From Notospermus geniculatus (lineage: Eukaryota > Nemertea > Pilidiophora > Heteronemertea > Lineidae), in NCBI GenBank assembly GCA_002633025.1, contig NMRB01000652.1, forward strand, positions 169,810 to 233,809: a DNA stretch of 64,000 nt, in the 5' to 3' direction. The position numbers and the translations under genes are program-made. A model generated the notes under the pieces. It saw nothing but the letters and a program-made list of their open reading frames with translations. It was not told where the DNA came from and searched no databases. Below, one piece after another: positions 1 to 9,413 of the stretch. Each line of letters starts with the position of its first letter. The stretch's first letter is position 1.

Positions 1-371
1 GCAGGTTCGTCACTTTTGTCGAACTTTGACCTCTGTGACCTTGAAAAGTAGGTCAAATCAAAAACCCGTTATATATGTTATGTATCCTTATTAGCTACAC
101 CTATGATAAAAATTTGGAGATGATCTAATCATTAGTTCAGGAGTTATTGCACTTTTTGTGTTTTTGGTTTCCGCCACCTGGTGGCCAAACTGAGAGTCGA
201 ATGCGACCGAAACTTGGTGTCGTGGGTCATCTGACCTAGGGGTATATATGTACCAAGTTTCAGATCAATAGCTCCAGCAGTTACGAGACGTGCCCTGCTA
301 ACGGACAACGACGGACGACGACGACGGACGACGGACGCTGCACCATCGTAATAGCTCACCCCAGTGAGCTA
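1..371 (+). repeat. Truncated copy of hairpin-ended tandem-repeat element
   Basis: This segment matches 62571-62950 almost base for base and is cut by the window start. It contains a GCCACCTGGTGGCC module, a GAC/CGA-rich tract (about 298-340) and ends in the hairpin TAGCTCAC-CCCA-GTGAGCTA. The other copy is 9 bp longer in the GAC tract. The minus-strand reading frame across it also occurs in the second copy and is a property of the repeat, not a gene. Confidence 0.85.
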
Positions 372-701
372 AAAATGGCAGAGACTTGCGAAAATATCCT
401 GCCGTGAATATGCCTATAATTCTTGATTCGCGAAAATTCCCAGCCGCGAAATTATCTTGCTTTACAGTACATGGGAAAATAGGGCAGAAACAGGCCTATT
501 CTATTTATTGTGGGGTCACACTGTTCTGGTTTATCCCATAAGTAATTTCCAGGCCCTTTCTTTGGGAAATTTGCATTCTACAGCATTACACCTGAAGAAA
601 AATCATTGGTTGCCTCGAGAAGGAAGGCTGGACCCATGGATGACCCAAATCTCTACGGACACAAAAAGCAGAGTAAGAGACAGTCAAGTTCCACAACTTA
701 C

Positions 702-793
702 CACCCGATTCCTCAAATGACTGGGCACCAAACAACCCAGCGATGACGCACCTTGTTGATTCAATGGTCCTCATGATGTTTGTTGACTGAGCA
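702..793 (-). CDS. ACP6: ACP6-like exon 3 (last exon in window)
   Basis: Acceptor CACTTCCAG precedes the exon. The split codon completes as TAT (Y), giving YAQSTNIMRTIESTRC. It ends at GGGTG|GTAAGT. The next exon is outside the window; 1-700 holds only repeats and short unassigned sequence. Confidence 0.85.
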
Positions 794-2681
794 CTGGAAG
801 TGAGACAGCAGTTCAGGACACAAATGCCAGGAGCTGACAATATACAGTATGAGCCATGAAATCGAGCCCAAACTTTACCATTTGTGACCCGGCACAGCAA
901 AATGAGTCGGAAGTCGCACAGAAGACCGAAGGTGGAACAAGACAGCAACCACAGAAATCGACCAAGTCAAATTTCACAATGGGCAGACAATCCTGAAATC
1001 AGCAAACCGTTGGTGTCACCTTGGACATGTTGGGTCTTATGTGCGCATTCCGACTCATTTTGTCGTGCCGGGTGACATTTATCATTTTTTGCCGTATTGA
1101 TCAAGTTTTAGGGGTGTATCCTATGCAACTGTGAATGCTCTGGGGCCTGGCAAGATAAGGGGTGGAAGAGTATGTAGTTAGATCATCAGACATCGCCAGC
1201 CAGGCAGTCATTGCCTGGCAGATATACTTACTAAACAAATTCCTTCTTATAGACGTCAGGTATTAGTTGCTGCTCGTCTATATACCTCCGTCGACATTCC
1301 AAACCAACTTGGTAAAGCTGATCTTGCCCGAGATTGGTCAACTGTCCACCGAAACAACCACCATCGAATACTTGCTGTCTATATATCTTTTCGACTCGTC
1401 CGAGCTCATTGCATGGAGTTCCATCCAAGTATTTTAGGTTGTAGTTGATCATAGTGAATGGCACTCCTGATAGGAACAGGTCCTTTTCCCATGTTACCTG
1501 CAAAAGGAGAAGAGTTGTGTGATAGGACAAAATGGTTGGTTAGCTCCCCTTGACAGTGCAGAGCTGTGCCTTGGTTGATGCATCTTTCTAGGATGTTGGT
1601 CGAAGACATTTGAAACTACACAAAACAGGCCTAGGACTTTGCCTATGACTCAGTCGACATAATCAGACTATCGGGCTATCAGAGTGGCGCAGTGCTGGAA
1701 ACATCGACCTGTCACCTCAGAAATCCAGATGTGATCCCTGGTCAGATCACTCTTCCTGTGGTAGAGTGGGCAACTCTCTTCGACGGTCCATGGGCCTGAG
1801 CACTCCGAATGATTTGATAATGCTGGAGGCCTAAATTTGCCAATTTGGAACTTAGCTCCCAATTCAATGGGAGATTTTAATCATGCCGTTAGACAAGTTA
1901 GAGGCCACCTGTTCACAGTCTTACACATCACAAAATTTGACAACACAGACATACTGGTACCGGTAGACTACGGCCGATGACGTTGTGCATTCATTTCTTC
2001 GTTGTGGCGTGCATTTCTTCTCAGTGACGTCAAAGTCTGCATGACATTCTAGGACTGGTAACTAACGGTGGCCTCTAAAAATAGCAGTAAAGTCTCCCTA
2101 TTGTGACAGTTCCCCATGGATTGCGGATTTCTTTGCCGATCAGGCCTTGCGATTTGAGGAGCGCGAGAGTGATTCGTGATTGCTTTCCTCGTGAACAATA
2201 ACGCTCTTGGCCCCATTGTTCATGAGAACAATCAGGCTTCCACTCCACAAACTGCACGGCCTAGCCGCCCCTATTCTGTAAATCACTCCCTTACCTGCTG
2301 CATCGGCGATGGTCGTAGTGGCAGCCGTGCTCCGTGCCGAAAGAAAACGTGCACATTTTTCAGCGTCAGTTCTTCGATCGGCGGCGGAAGCTGAATATAC
2401 TTTGGATCAGTTTTTCTCTTCGTTAATTGCGGAACAGAGTCTATCAAATCTTGCCGAATTTCAGTAGGCCTAGGGGTGCCTTGAAAACCAGCATAAGCAC
2501 TGGAAGTTGCTTGGGCATCAGATTTCGCAGCGCCCTCTTGCGGATTTTCATGAGCGAACACAACATTTCCATTTTCTTCAGCATTTCTGGCCTTTTTCCA
2601 CCAATGATTCAGAACAGACGCGGTACAAATGCTTGCCCCTGCGACCAGGTGGACTTTGTTTCTACTTATGAATGCTCTCAT
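702..2681 (-). CDS. ACP6: ACP6-like lysophosphatidic acid phosphatase, 5' part (three exons)
   Basis: Histidine acid phosphatase of the ACP6 type. The vertebrate enzyme removes phosphate from lysophosphatidic acid and is mitochondrial (family knowledge). Exons read 2681-2295, 1497-1232 and 793-702, with GT-AG borders and phases that agree (0, then 2, then 1). Exon 1 has the catalytic motif FFRHGARLP. Exon 2 has the ACP6-like stretch GGCFGGQLTNLGQDQL. Exon 3 has STNIMRTIESTRCVIAGLF, matching the conserved STN..R..ESTR block. The start is the ATG at 2681; frame extends further upstream but without another ATG. The N-terminus has basic residues and a hydrophobic stretch (about residues 11-22), compatible with organelle targeting. 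The C-terminal half, including the catalytic HD motif, lies beyond the left edge. The ACP6 assignment over other acid phosphatases rests on the blocks in exons 2 and 3. Confidence 0.85.
884..1076. repeat. Inverted-repeat MITE (GTGACCC / GGGTGAC ends)
   Basis: Ends read GTGACCCGGCACAGCAAAA and, inverted, TTTTGTCGTGCCGGGTGAC. It is related to the element at 9083-9257, which has GTGACCCATGACAG ends. It lies in ACP6 intron 2. Confidence 0.8.
1232..1497 (-). CDS. ACP6: ACP6-like exon 2
   Basis: Acceptor TTTTGCAG precedes codons VTWEKDLFL. The exon carries INYNLKYLDG and FDGGCFGGQLTNLG, which align with the DYTVTNLAGG and LKGGMFAGQLTKVG blocks of human ACP6 as I recall them. It ends at TTTA|GTAAGT with two bases of a split codon. 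Confidence 0.85.
1665..1790 (+). repeat. Degenerate tRNA-derived SINE head
   Basis: GGCTATCAGAGTGGCGCAGTG and downstream TGTGATCCCTGG resemble degraded A and B boxes. The head at 23629-23720 is similar. It lies in the ACP6 intron between exons 1 and 2, in the opposite direction to the gene. Confidence 0.4.
2295..2681 (-). CDS. ACP6: ACP6-like exon 1 (start codon, RHGxRxP)
   Basis: Codes for 129 residues and ends with the CAG|GTAAGG donor after codon QQ. The N-terminal 85 or so residues are lineage-specific and low in conservation. The phosphate-binding RHGARLP lies near residue 115. The long N-terminal extension before the catalytic motif is longer than in human ACP6. Confidence 0.85.
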
Positions 2682-3230
2682 TATCAACAAAAGCAAGTTT
2701 TGGTCATTAAAATCACGTTTTTCAACAGAATTTCGGTTCCTCGCTGTCAGCTCACGATGCTCCCCTAGCAGACGACCGGGGAACTAATTCGAGCTGTCAA
2801 TCTCGCTCCCAGTGCTGTGTCGCGAAATTGCATTATTCTGTAGTTTTAATTACGGTATATTTCAAACAAAATAAACAAAATAACTGTAATGCACTTTGAC
2901 CAATCATACCAAAAATGTGAAACTTTTAATAAGATTTCAATATAGTGATTCAATTCAAATAGTTCTTTGGCGGACTATATATTTCTAATATCGCGGATGG
3001 ATTTTGACCAAGAGCGTGATGCGTCTTCATCTTGTTGTTATCGTCGTTGAAATTTCTGCACTAGCCGCCACATCCTCAATGGCCTGCCGAAGACAGCACG
3101 AATGACTGGTACGAATCAACAGGCCCCAGATTGTCTTCATCTGGACTGCAATGCTGAGTATTTTGGTGCAAATGTGCGAGGATGGGGGAATTTTTTTAAA
3201 GACCCCATTATGGACACGCCAATGTCATTC

Positions 3231-3600
3231 TGACGTCTTGAAGTGACATCATGGCAAGAAACCACGTCCACGGACATAACAGAGGTGACGTCTATGGCAA
3301 ACTGACGTCTTGAAGTGACATCACGGCAAGAAACCGCTGACATAACAAAGGTGACATANCTGATGTCTTGTAGTGACATCATGGCAAGACAGCGCCGACA
3401 TAACAGAGGTGACGTACTATGACAAACTGACGTCTTGAAGTGACATCACAGCAAGAAACCTGCCATAACAGAGGTGACATCTATGTGTCATTCTGACATC
3501 TTGAAGTGACACCATGGCAAGAAACCGCTGACATAACAGAGGTGACGTCTATGTCATTCTGACATCTTGAAGTGACCTCATGGCAAGAGCCAGCATCAAT
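3231..3600. repeat. 66-72 bp minisatellite rich in TGACGTC sites
   Basis: Six units start with TGACGTCTTGAAGTGACA or close variants at 3231, 3303, 3361, 3428, 3494 and 3560. Each unit carries several TGACRTC motifs (CTGACGTCTT, GTGACATCA, GTGACGTCTA), near-matches to the CRE/ATF site. The array is 0.55-0.9 kb upstream of the ACP6 start codon. The lone N at 3359 lies inside, so unit number may be wrong. Confidence 0.85.
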
Positions 3601-3904
3601 ATCACCCAAAGGGAAATGGAACTACTCAACACATTTTTAAATATGGCTATCTTTTAATAAATAGGAGTACATGTATATCATCTATATAGATGCTCCAAAT
3701 GCATTAGGTTCACAACTTAAGTCACTAGAGTACGTCACAAACCATCGGCTAGAACCGGGCAGGGCACATCTGATGAACACGGAACAAGGTGTGGCGATGT
3801 CGGCCCTGACTAGCTCCACCGATAAGCGACTAAGGTAATAATAGCAAAGTCGAAAGCACAAAGACATAACATGTAAACTCTACATCATGAAATTTTTTAA
3901 CCAG

Positions 3905-4260
3905 TTTGTCCCTATGATAAACTGCAGACCAGAAGCTGCGATATTTTTGAACTGTATGGTTAATTGCAGACCAGAAATGCAGCTAGTTTAGATATGCAAC
4001 TACACGTTTTTGGCAGACCGGAAGCTAAATCTTTGAAATGACAGTTTCACTAGATACCAGAAGCGGTGCAGCCAGTTCAGATATGCAACTACAAGGCAGA
4101 CTGGTCCCATGTCCTCAGTTGCTCCGCTAATACACAAATGTACACATTAGCGGAGCGGCTTGAGGACAGTGAACCAGTCCAACTACAAGGTGTCCCCGCA
4201 GAACAGAAGCTATCTTTGATTTGAAAAGTTAACTACAGACCCAGAGCATTCAGATAGCCT
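3905..4260. repeat. Degenerate tandem repeat with embedded fold-back
   Basis: The motif GCAGACCAGAAGCT recurs with drift near 3923, 3965, 4013, 4056 and 4198, and GATATGCAACTACA recurs near 3993 and 4079. A compact fold-back (4099-4179) sits inside. Confidence 0.55.
4099..4179. repeat. 81-bp fold-back hairpin with GACTGGT ends
   Basis: Arms GACTGG...GTCCTCA and TTAGCGGAGC pair with GCTCCGCTAA and TGAGGAC...CCAGTC around a short ACAAATGTAC centre. It shares terminal GACTGGT with hairpins at 7936-8003 and 8027-8094. Confidence 0.75.
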
Positions 4261-4327
4261 GTGCCTCTACATGTCATTCAACAAGATTTAACATCAGATG
4301 TCATGTTCGCTGTGTTCTTTACCAAAT

Positions 4328-4410
4328 ACCAACTAAACTGCACAGTGATCCCAAAACTAAACTGCACAGCGATCCCAAAATTAACTAAACTGCACAGCGA
4401 TCCCAAAATT
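4328..4410 (+). repeat. Three tandem copies of a 25-29 bp unit
   Basis: AACTAAACTGCACAGYGATC followed by CCAAAA occurs three times in a row. Confidence 0.85.
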
Positions 4411-4545
4411 GTTTGTAATTTGATTTCTTCCATTTAATACAGGTGATCCAAAAGTCGCATTGAATAATTGGTGCAGAAAATGATACTCCAATATATTCTG
4501 AAAACAATTCAAGTCTTATACATCCCATTGATAAACAAGAATTAA

Positions 4546-4795
4546 AGGAGTTAGACGCCGAAGTTGTAAACAAGCTTGTTTGTTTACAAACATGGTCGGC
4601 AAACTAGTTTTATTCCTTCGTGCACGTGGCAGCACCAGTAGCGCCCCGTGATCGTTAGACTGGTGCCCGGTCCGATGCAACTCATTCACGATATTCACGT
4701 CAGTACATATCACCGACAATAGGTGGCAGCACCGCAGGCCTCGCGTGGATAGAGAACCAGTGAGTGAGTGTTTACAACTTAGACGTCCAGCTCCT
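4546..4795. mobile_element. 250-bp MITE with TTAA target duplications
   Basis: Inverted ends AGGAGTTAGACGCCGAAGTT and AGGAGCTGGACGTCTAAGTT are flanked exactly by TTAA (4542-4545 and 4796-4799). TTAA duplication is the habit of piggyBac-type and some other cut-and-paste transposases. No coding capacity is present. A partial copy starts at 5305. Confidence 0.85.
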
Positions 4796-5029
4796 TTAAG
4801 TCATGGTAACGACACCTATAGTTCATTTCCCACACTTTACCCATAAAAGAGAAAAACATACCGGCAAAAAATAATAAATCGCCGTATTTAGAATACCAGT
4901 AACAGAAGTCGACCTATTTTTAACCCAGGGTCCTTTGATCTCTGTGGCTGAGCAGCGCAAATGAATCCTTGATAACGAGGATGAAGAATGTGGTTGCCAT
5001 ATTTTCAATCAAAATGAAAAGCAAATGTG

Positions 5030-5170
5030 CAGGGGCGGATCCAGGATTTGGGGAAAGAGGGGGCGCCCTGTGCTCGGAACATTGAAATCTGTGCCCAATT
5101 CAAGAATTTCACGGTTGATTTTTACGGATTTGTTGGCCAAGAGGCGCGCCCCCCTCTGGATCCACGCCTG
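5030..5170. mobile_element. CAGGGG...GGATCC MITE
   Basis: Starts CAGGGGCGGATCCAGGAT and ends CTGGATCCACGCCTG. Flanking ATGTG and ATTTG differ at one base. It is the same family as 20522-20691, 58026-58197 and 60654-60827, where 5-bp flanks are identical; 43981-44136 is an older member. Confidence 0.75.
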
Positions 5171-5304
5171 ATTTGTCGATGGTTTTGTTTAGAAGAAGGT
5201 TCTTTTCCAACCCAGAAGTCAATAGGAGCAGACAGCCGCACTTATTACCAAAAGATGGCAGCGAAGTTCTAGCGGACCAATACAAAAGAAAATTCTCCTA
5301 ATTG

Positions 5305-5533
5305 GTGCTTAAAGAAGTTAGACGCCGAAGTTGTAAACAAGCTGGTTTGTTTACAAACATGGTCGGCAAACTAGTTTTATTCCTTCGTAAAGGTGGCAGC
5401 ACCAGTAGCGCCCCGTGATCGTTAGACTGGTGCCCGGTCCAATGCAACTCACTCACGATATTCACATCAGTACATATCACCGACAATAGGTGGCAGCACC
5501 ACAGGCGTCGCGTGGATAGAGAACCAGTGAGTN
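5305..5533. mobile_element. Second copy of the TTAA MITE, cut by a lone N
   Basis: It repeats 4540-4770 closely, beginning TTAAAGAAGTTAGACGCC. The match stops at the single N at 5533. The right inverted end is missing and unrelated sequence follows, so the N marks an assembly join. Confidence 0.85.
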
Positions 5534-6339
5534 GTATGCAAACATGAATTAGCAAGCATTTTCTGCCGATGTCTAGCAAGCACAATTTTACAGATGATTT
5601 CAGTGAATTTACCTCGTCCCCGATGACATCAATCCAGCATGAGTATTGGAACTGGGGACAAGGTTTGGTCTTCATTACATTAATACATTCATTGCCACAA
5701 GGCGGCAGCACAGTCTTTGCATTGTAAAATTATGCAATTGAATCTCATGTAATCTAATACCACCCCTGTGAACTCAAATGAACTCATCCAATAAATAGAA
5801 AAACAATGTCCTAGGGCTATTCCATTTCAGAACACAGGGGTGGGAGGTGTATGTAATTATATACCACTTATGTACAGATTTGTAAAAGCTGAACACAGTA
5901 CTATCCTGGCCTAATTATAATATTTATGCAAATTTTACAACTTGACTTTCACACTTCAGTCGTGATTGGTCGAACCGAAGGGAAACGACATGATACGAAA
6001 ACTAACTGCTTGATTTTTACATAATCAGCCATGATTGTTGTCTAAATTTCAAAGATTATTAAAGCTCCACAGATCCGCCAGGAGTTTTTTACGAGACACA
6101 CTGAACAATGAGACACTGTACAGGACAGACACACAGAGATGTTTTTTTGACACGAGTACAGCCAAACGTATAAAGAAATTAGTATGTTGGCCGACAAGCT
6201 GACTTAAAGATGACATCAAACCTCAAGTCTTGGAAACAAGGTGCAGCACGACCTGACTCTTGGGCCTCTTTAAGTGGACGCCCCTTGGGCCTCTGTCCCT
6301 AATAGTGAAGTGTCCACTCGGCAGGAAAGGGAACCTCTA
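5534..6339. other. Intergenic, no recognised feature
   Basis: AT-rich sequence between the two genes. I see no coding exon or clear repeat boundary here; codon-like stretches are short and unassigned. Confidence 0.5.
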
Positions 6340-6349
6340 GATATGTTTC

Positions 6350-6563
6350 GCAAGCAGCCATCTTGCGAAAATTAGGTCATCACCATGGGATTTTCTTCCA
6401 AGTGACCAATGATTGGTTCTCCCATATGCAAGAGGGAAATCACCATGACGATGACCTAATTTTGACCAATTTTCTTCCAGAGTGACAGATGATTGGTTCA
6501 CCCATCCCCAGTGGGGAAAATCACCATGACGATGACCTAATTTTGTCAAAGATGGCTGCCAGC
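6350..6563. repeat. Fold-back MITE with doubled interior
   Basis: Ends AGCAGCCATCTTGC and GATGGCTGCCAGC are inverted. The motif AAATTAGGTCATC or its complement occurs three times with GATGATTGGTTC blocks between. A shorter relative is at 7641-7747. Confidence 0.75.
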
Positions 6564-6587
6564 AAAATTCACTTCTATATTTAGCAG

Positions 6588-6740
6588 AACCACGCAAACC
6601 TCTCTGCCAGGACACCTCTCTATTAAGGACACTAAAGTTCAGTCCCAGATTGATCATTCTGACTCATTTTCACCTCCTGTAATCAGAACACTTCTCAAAT
6701 AAGGACATTTTTTTCAGGACATTTCTAAAGATGTCCTAAT
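6588..6740 (+). repeat. GGACACCTCT family repeat
   Basis: Contains CAGGACACCTCTCTATTAAG, the GTTCAGTCCCAGATTG block and TGTAATCAGAACACTTCTC. Relatives lie at 59225-59345, 60884-61112, 61187-61359 and 63889-64000. Confidence 0.75.
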
Positions 6741-7234
6741 GGGATGGTAAAGACTGGTTCCATGTCAATCCTGTTTCCTCAGAACTCTTGAATTCATCCA
6801 ATTTCACCACAAAGACCAATTTACAAAGTTTCACATTACAAAAACCGACGACTTTACAAATTTCACCATCGAAAACATAAAAATGCCCAACAGTACAAAA
6901 CTTCCAGAGAATAATTCAAATTTGGCCAACAGGACGACTTTTCACTTCTTTCGACAACATTTCTATACCAATCTCACTCCCACTGTGTATCATGTATACA
7001 TCTATTACACCTTGGCTACACCGTGAAGCACCTAGGACCAAGGTTATGTACAACTTCACATTCACATTGCCACCTATTGTGCACCAACTGAACTACTCTT
7101 TTCTACACCGAACCTTTTCTACACTGCAATCGTTCCAGCTGAGCAACTCGCACCAATTTTGTAAACCATCGGTAATAATTTGTATTTTTTTCTCAAATGC
7201 AGACGATTTTCAAAATTGGTCTGAGTCATATTAA

Positions 7235-7424
7235 AGGGACCATACAGGCAGCTAGCTATTAGGCTCATATCAGTGCGGTCACGTCATCACAGGTGGCGCT
7301 AGCAACTGACAACCTACAGATTTGGGCACAAAAGTGTATTTTACCTAGAGTTAGATTCTCATGCCAACCGATCGGTGTAATGAGCACATCAAAATGGCTA
7401 TGAGGAGGCTGCCTGTAGGGTCCC
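7235..7424 (+). mobile_element. 190-bp MITE, AGGGACC ends, TTAA flanks
   Basis: AGGGACCATACAGGCAGC and its inverse GCTGCCTGTAGGGTCCCT bound the element, and TTAA lies on both sides (7231-7234, 7425-7428). Interior blocks GGTGGCGCTAGCAACTGACA and CGATCGGTGTAATGAGC identify the other copies (27126-27293, 28297-28499, 37706-38330, 43326-43536). Confidence 0.85.
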
Positions 7425-7640
7425 TTTAAGCATAATATTTACAACCACACTTAAATAACTTCTTCGACAGTATTCATTGCTGGTCCATAGCCTCTATCAT
7501 CTAAATTTCAAGTGGTGCTTAAATGCATTTACATCAATTTTCGGCGTGCAAACTAACCTAGAGGGGAAACTAAACTAATTTTTTTCATTACGTTGAAAAT
7601 TTCTCTGCTGCAACAGAGTTCAGAACAGAAGACTATAGAT

Positions 7641-7747
7641 AGCAGCCATCTTGCCAAAATTAGGTCATCGTCATGGCGATTTCCTCCACTGGAGATTGGG
7701 AACCATTCCCATGGTGATGACCTAGTTATGACAAGATGGCCGCTGGG
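7641..7747. repeat. 107-bp fold-back MITE
   Basis: AGCAGCCATCTTGCCAAAAT and ATGACAAGATGGCCGCT form the ends, with GGTCATCGTCATGG opposite CCATGGTGATGACC. Compact relative of 6350-6563. Confidence 0.75.
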
Positions 7748-7935
7748 ATCTCATATGTTGACGAATAAATTATAATTGGTAACCTGATCAAATGGAAGCA
7801 AACGTTAGCAAATCCGTATTCTGTTTTGAAACTGAGTTATCGTTTTGAAGGTACCGTACCACTGATATTTACTGGGTAGAAGTTTTTTTGCTCTTGGGAC
7901 CTTCAAGATGCATATGTACGACTTGAGGATCTGTA

Positions 7936-8094
7936 AGTTGACTGGTCCCCTATCCTTTCACTGTGCTTTAGCCACAGGGATGGGAGATGAAACCAGTCAA
8001 CTTGTAGGACTTGTGAATCTGTATTAAAGTTGACTGGTTCTCTATTCTTTCACTGTGCTTTAGCCACAGGGGTGGGAGTCGAACCAGTCAACTT
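7936..8094. repeat. Two adjacent 68-bp hairpins (GTTGACTGGT ends)
   Basis: 7936-8003 and 8027-8094 each begin AAGTTGACTGGT and end ACCAGTCAACTT, and share TTTCACTGTGCTTTAGCCAC. They look like duplicates of one mini fold-back. Confidence 0.8.
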
Positions 8095-8371
8095 ACAAAC
8101 ACACATACTTCTCTGCAAGGTTTCTTTGTAAGGTCCCGAGTATTTAAACCAGGAAATACAAGATTTTTGGCCAACCTTGGTAACCATACAGTAAGCCCAC
8201 AGTGTTATAGTCAGAATGGACTGCATAACCCACAATGAGGGTACCGGGTAACCCTGCCTTTAAACGAAAGATCCTTCACCAAAAATATGAGGAAGGACCA
8301 CAAAATGGAGGTAGAAAAGGGTCTAGTTGCCAAGATGTGCTTTTTCGCGTCCTAGGACCTGCCGCCAAACA

Positions 8372-8611
8372 AGCGGCAGGTCCTGGGTTTGAATCCAGCC
8401 CGGGCCATATGTGATTATTCATCCTGGCTCTTTAGTCCGTCACATGGGACAGTAAGCCGTGGTGTCTTGTACCTTGTTCCTTTGCAAGGGCAAGTAAAAG
8501 ACGCCATCCAAGTGAGGAACATGAGTAGCTTGAGATGGTCTCTTCCATACTTAACCAGGGCCAATAATGCTATGGCTTCAGCCCTGATGGAAAAATCAAA
8601 TACAATACAAT
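8372..8611 (+). repeat. SINE-A copy (tRNA-derived), 5' truncated
   Basis: The B-box region GGGTTTGAATCC is followed by the family body AGTGAGGAACATGAGTAGC and the tail AATAATGCTATGGCTTC. The head upstream of the anticodon-like loop is missing. Confidence 0.85.
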
Positions 8612-8849
8612 CAAGGTGATTGTAAAAACAAGCACGAAAACTGCACTGAAGACGAGAGATCAAATCTCTTCATCTCCTTTTCATATCAAAATGTCCAAAA
8701 GTTGGCCGACTATACCTAACCTCCCCATGAAATGAGTAGAACATTCCAAGTATTCTACACAGTTCATTTACAAGGGCAGTCCATTCTGACAAACAAGGCG
8801 TGGTATCATGATCCTAAATTTCCAAGATGTCATGGGGTACCTGCGGAAC

Positions 8850-9078
8850 TAATGTCACGACGTGGTGCTGCGAGTGATGTGCCCAAAGTTTATTTTTTCT
8901 AACGTTATTTCCATTTATTTTTGGCTTGAAAATAACCCATTTGTTTTCGTTGCCTGGCAGTTCATCATATAGCAGATAAAAATTTCTTTAATCTTGCTTT
9001 TTTCCTTAAAATGAGGCGATAGGTTGGCAAAAAAGCAATGTTTTTGTCTCATCATTCCTGTACAAAAATGTACAGGTC
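8850..9078 (+). repeat. Dispersed repeat, pair of 59447-59692
   Basis: Blocks CTAACGTTATTTCCATTTAT, AAATGAGGCGATAGGTTGGC and TGTACAGGTCA reappear in inverse order on the opposite strand at 59447-59692. It lies 340-560 bp past the APC stop and may fall in the 3' UTR. Confidence 0.8.
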
Positions 9079-9082
9079 ATTT

Positions 9083-9257
9083 GTGACCCATGACAGAAAA
9101 ATGAGTCGGAATGCGCCGGATGACACCAGAGAACAATTGCAGAAATGAACAAAGTCAAATTTCACAATGGGCAGACAATGCTGAAATCAACAAACAGTTG
9201 GTTCACCTTGGGTCTTCTTCTGTGCGCATTCCAACTCGTTTTGCTGTCATGGGTCAC
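9083..9257. repeat. Inverted-repeat MITE (GTGACCCATGACAG ends)
   Basis: GTGACCCATGACAGAAAAAT and its inverse bound a 175-bp element, with GAGTCGGAATGCGC opposite GCGCATTCCAACTC. Related to 884-1076. It lies 160 bp past the APC stop. Confidence 0.85.
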
Positions 9258-9413
9258 ATTTTTTCAGGACACAATGTCAATACTTAAAATGATGTCAATG
9301 ACGTCACTGCGGGCACCATCGCTCACAGCACCGACGAGTTTCCTATTGTATGAAGATCGAAGAATAAATGCAGTAAGTCTCACAATCCAGTCCATGGACT
9401 TGGTGTCACTGTC

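Noticed and set aside
2075-2257. Minus-strand FVEWKPD after an AG, resembling the VEWNP of human ACP6
   Set aside because: The exon at 1497 starts in phase with exon 1 and carries the expected VTW...INYNL block, so this segment is not needed; the remainder of its frame does not match the family.
3200-3600. CRISPR-like array (regular repeats)
   Set aside because: Units are contiguous diverging repeats without unique spacers, and the genome is animal.
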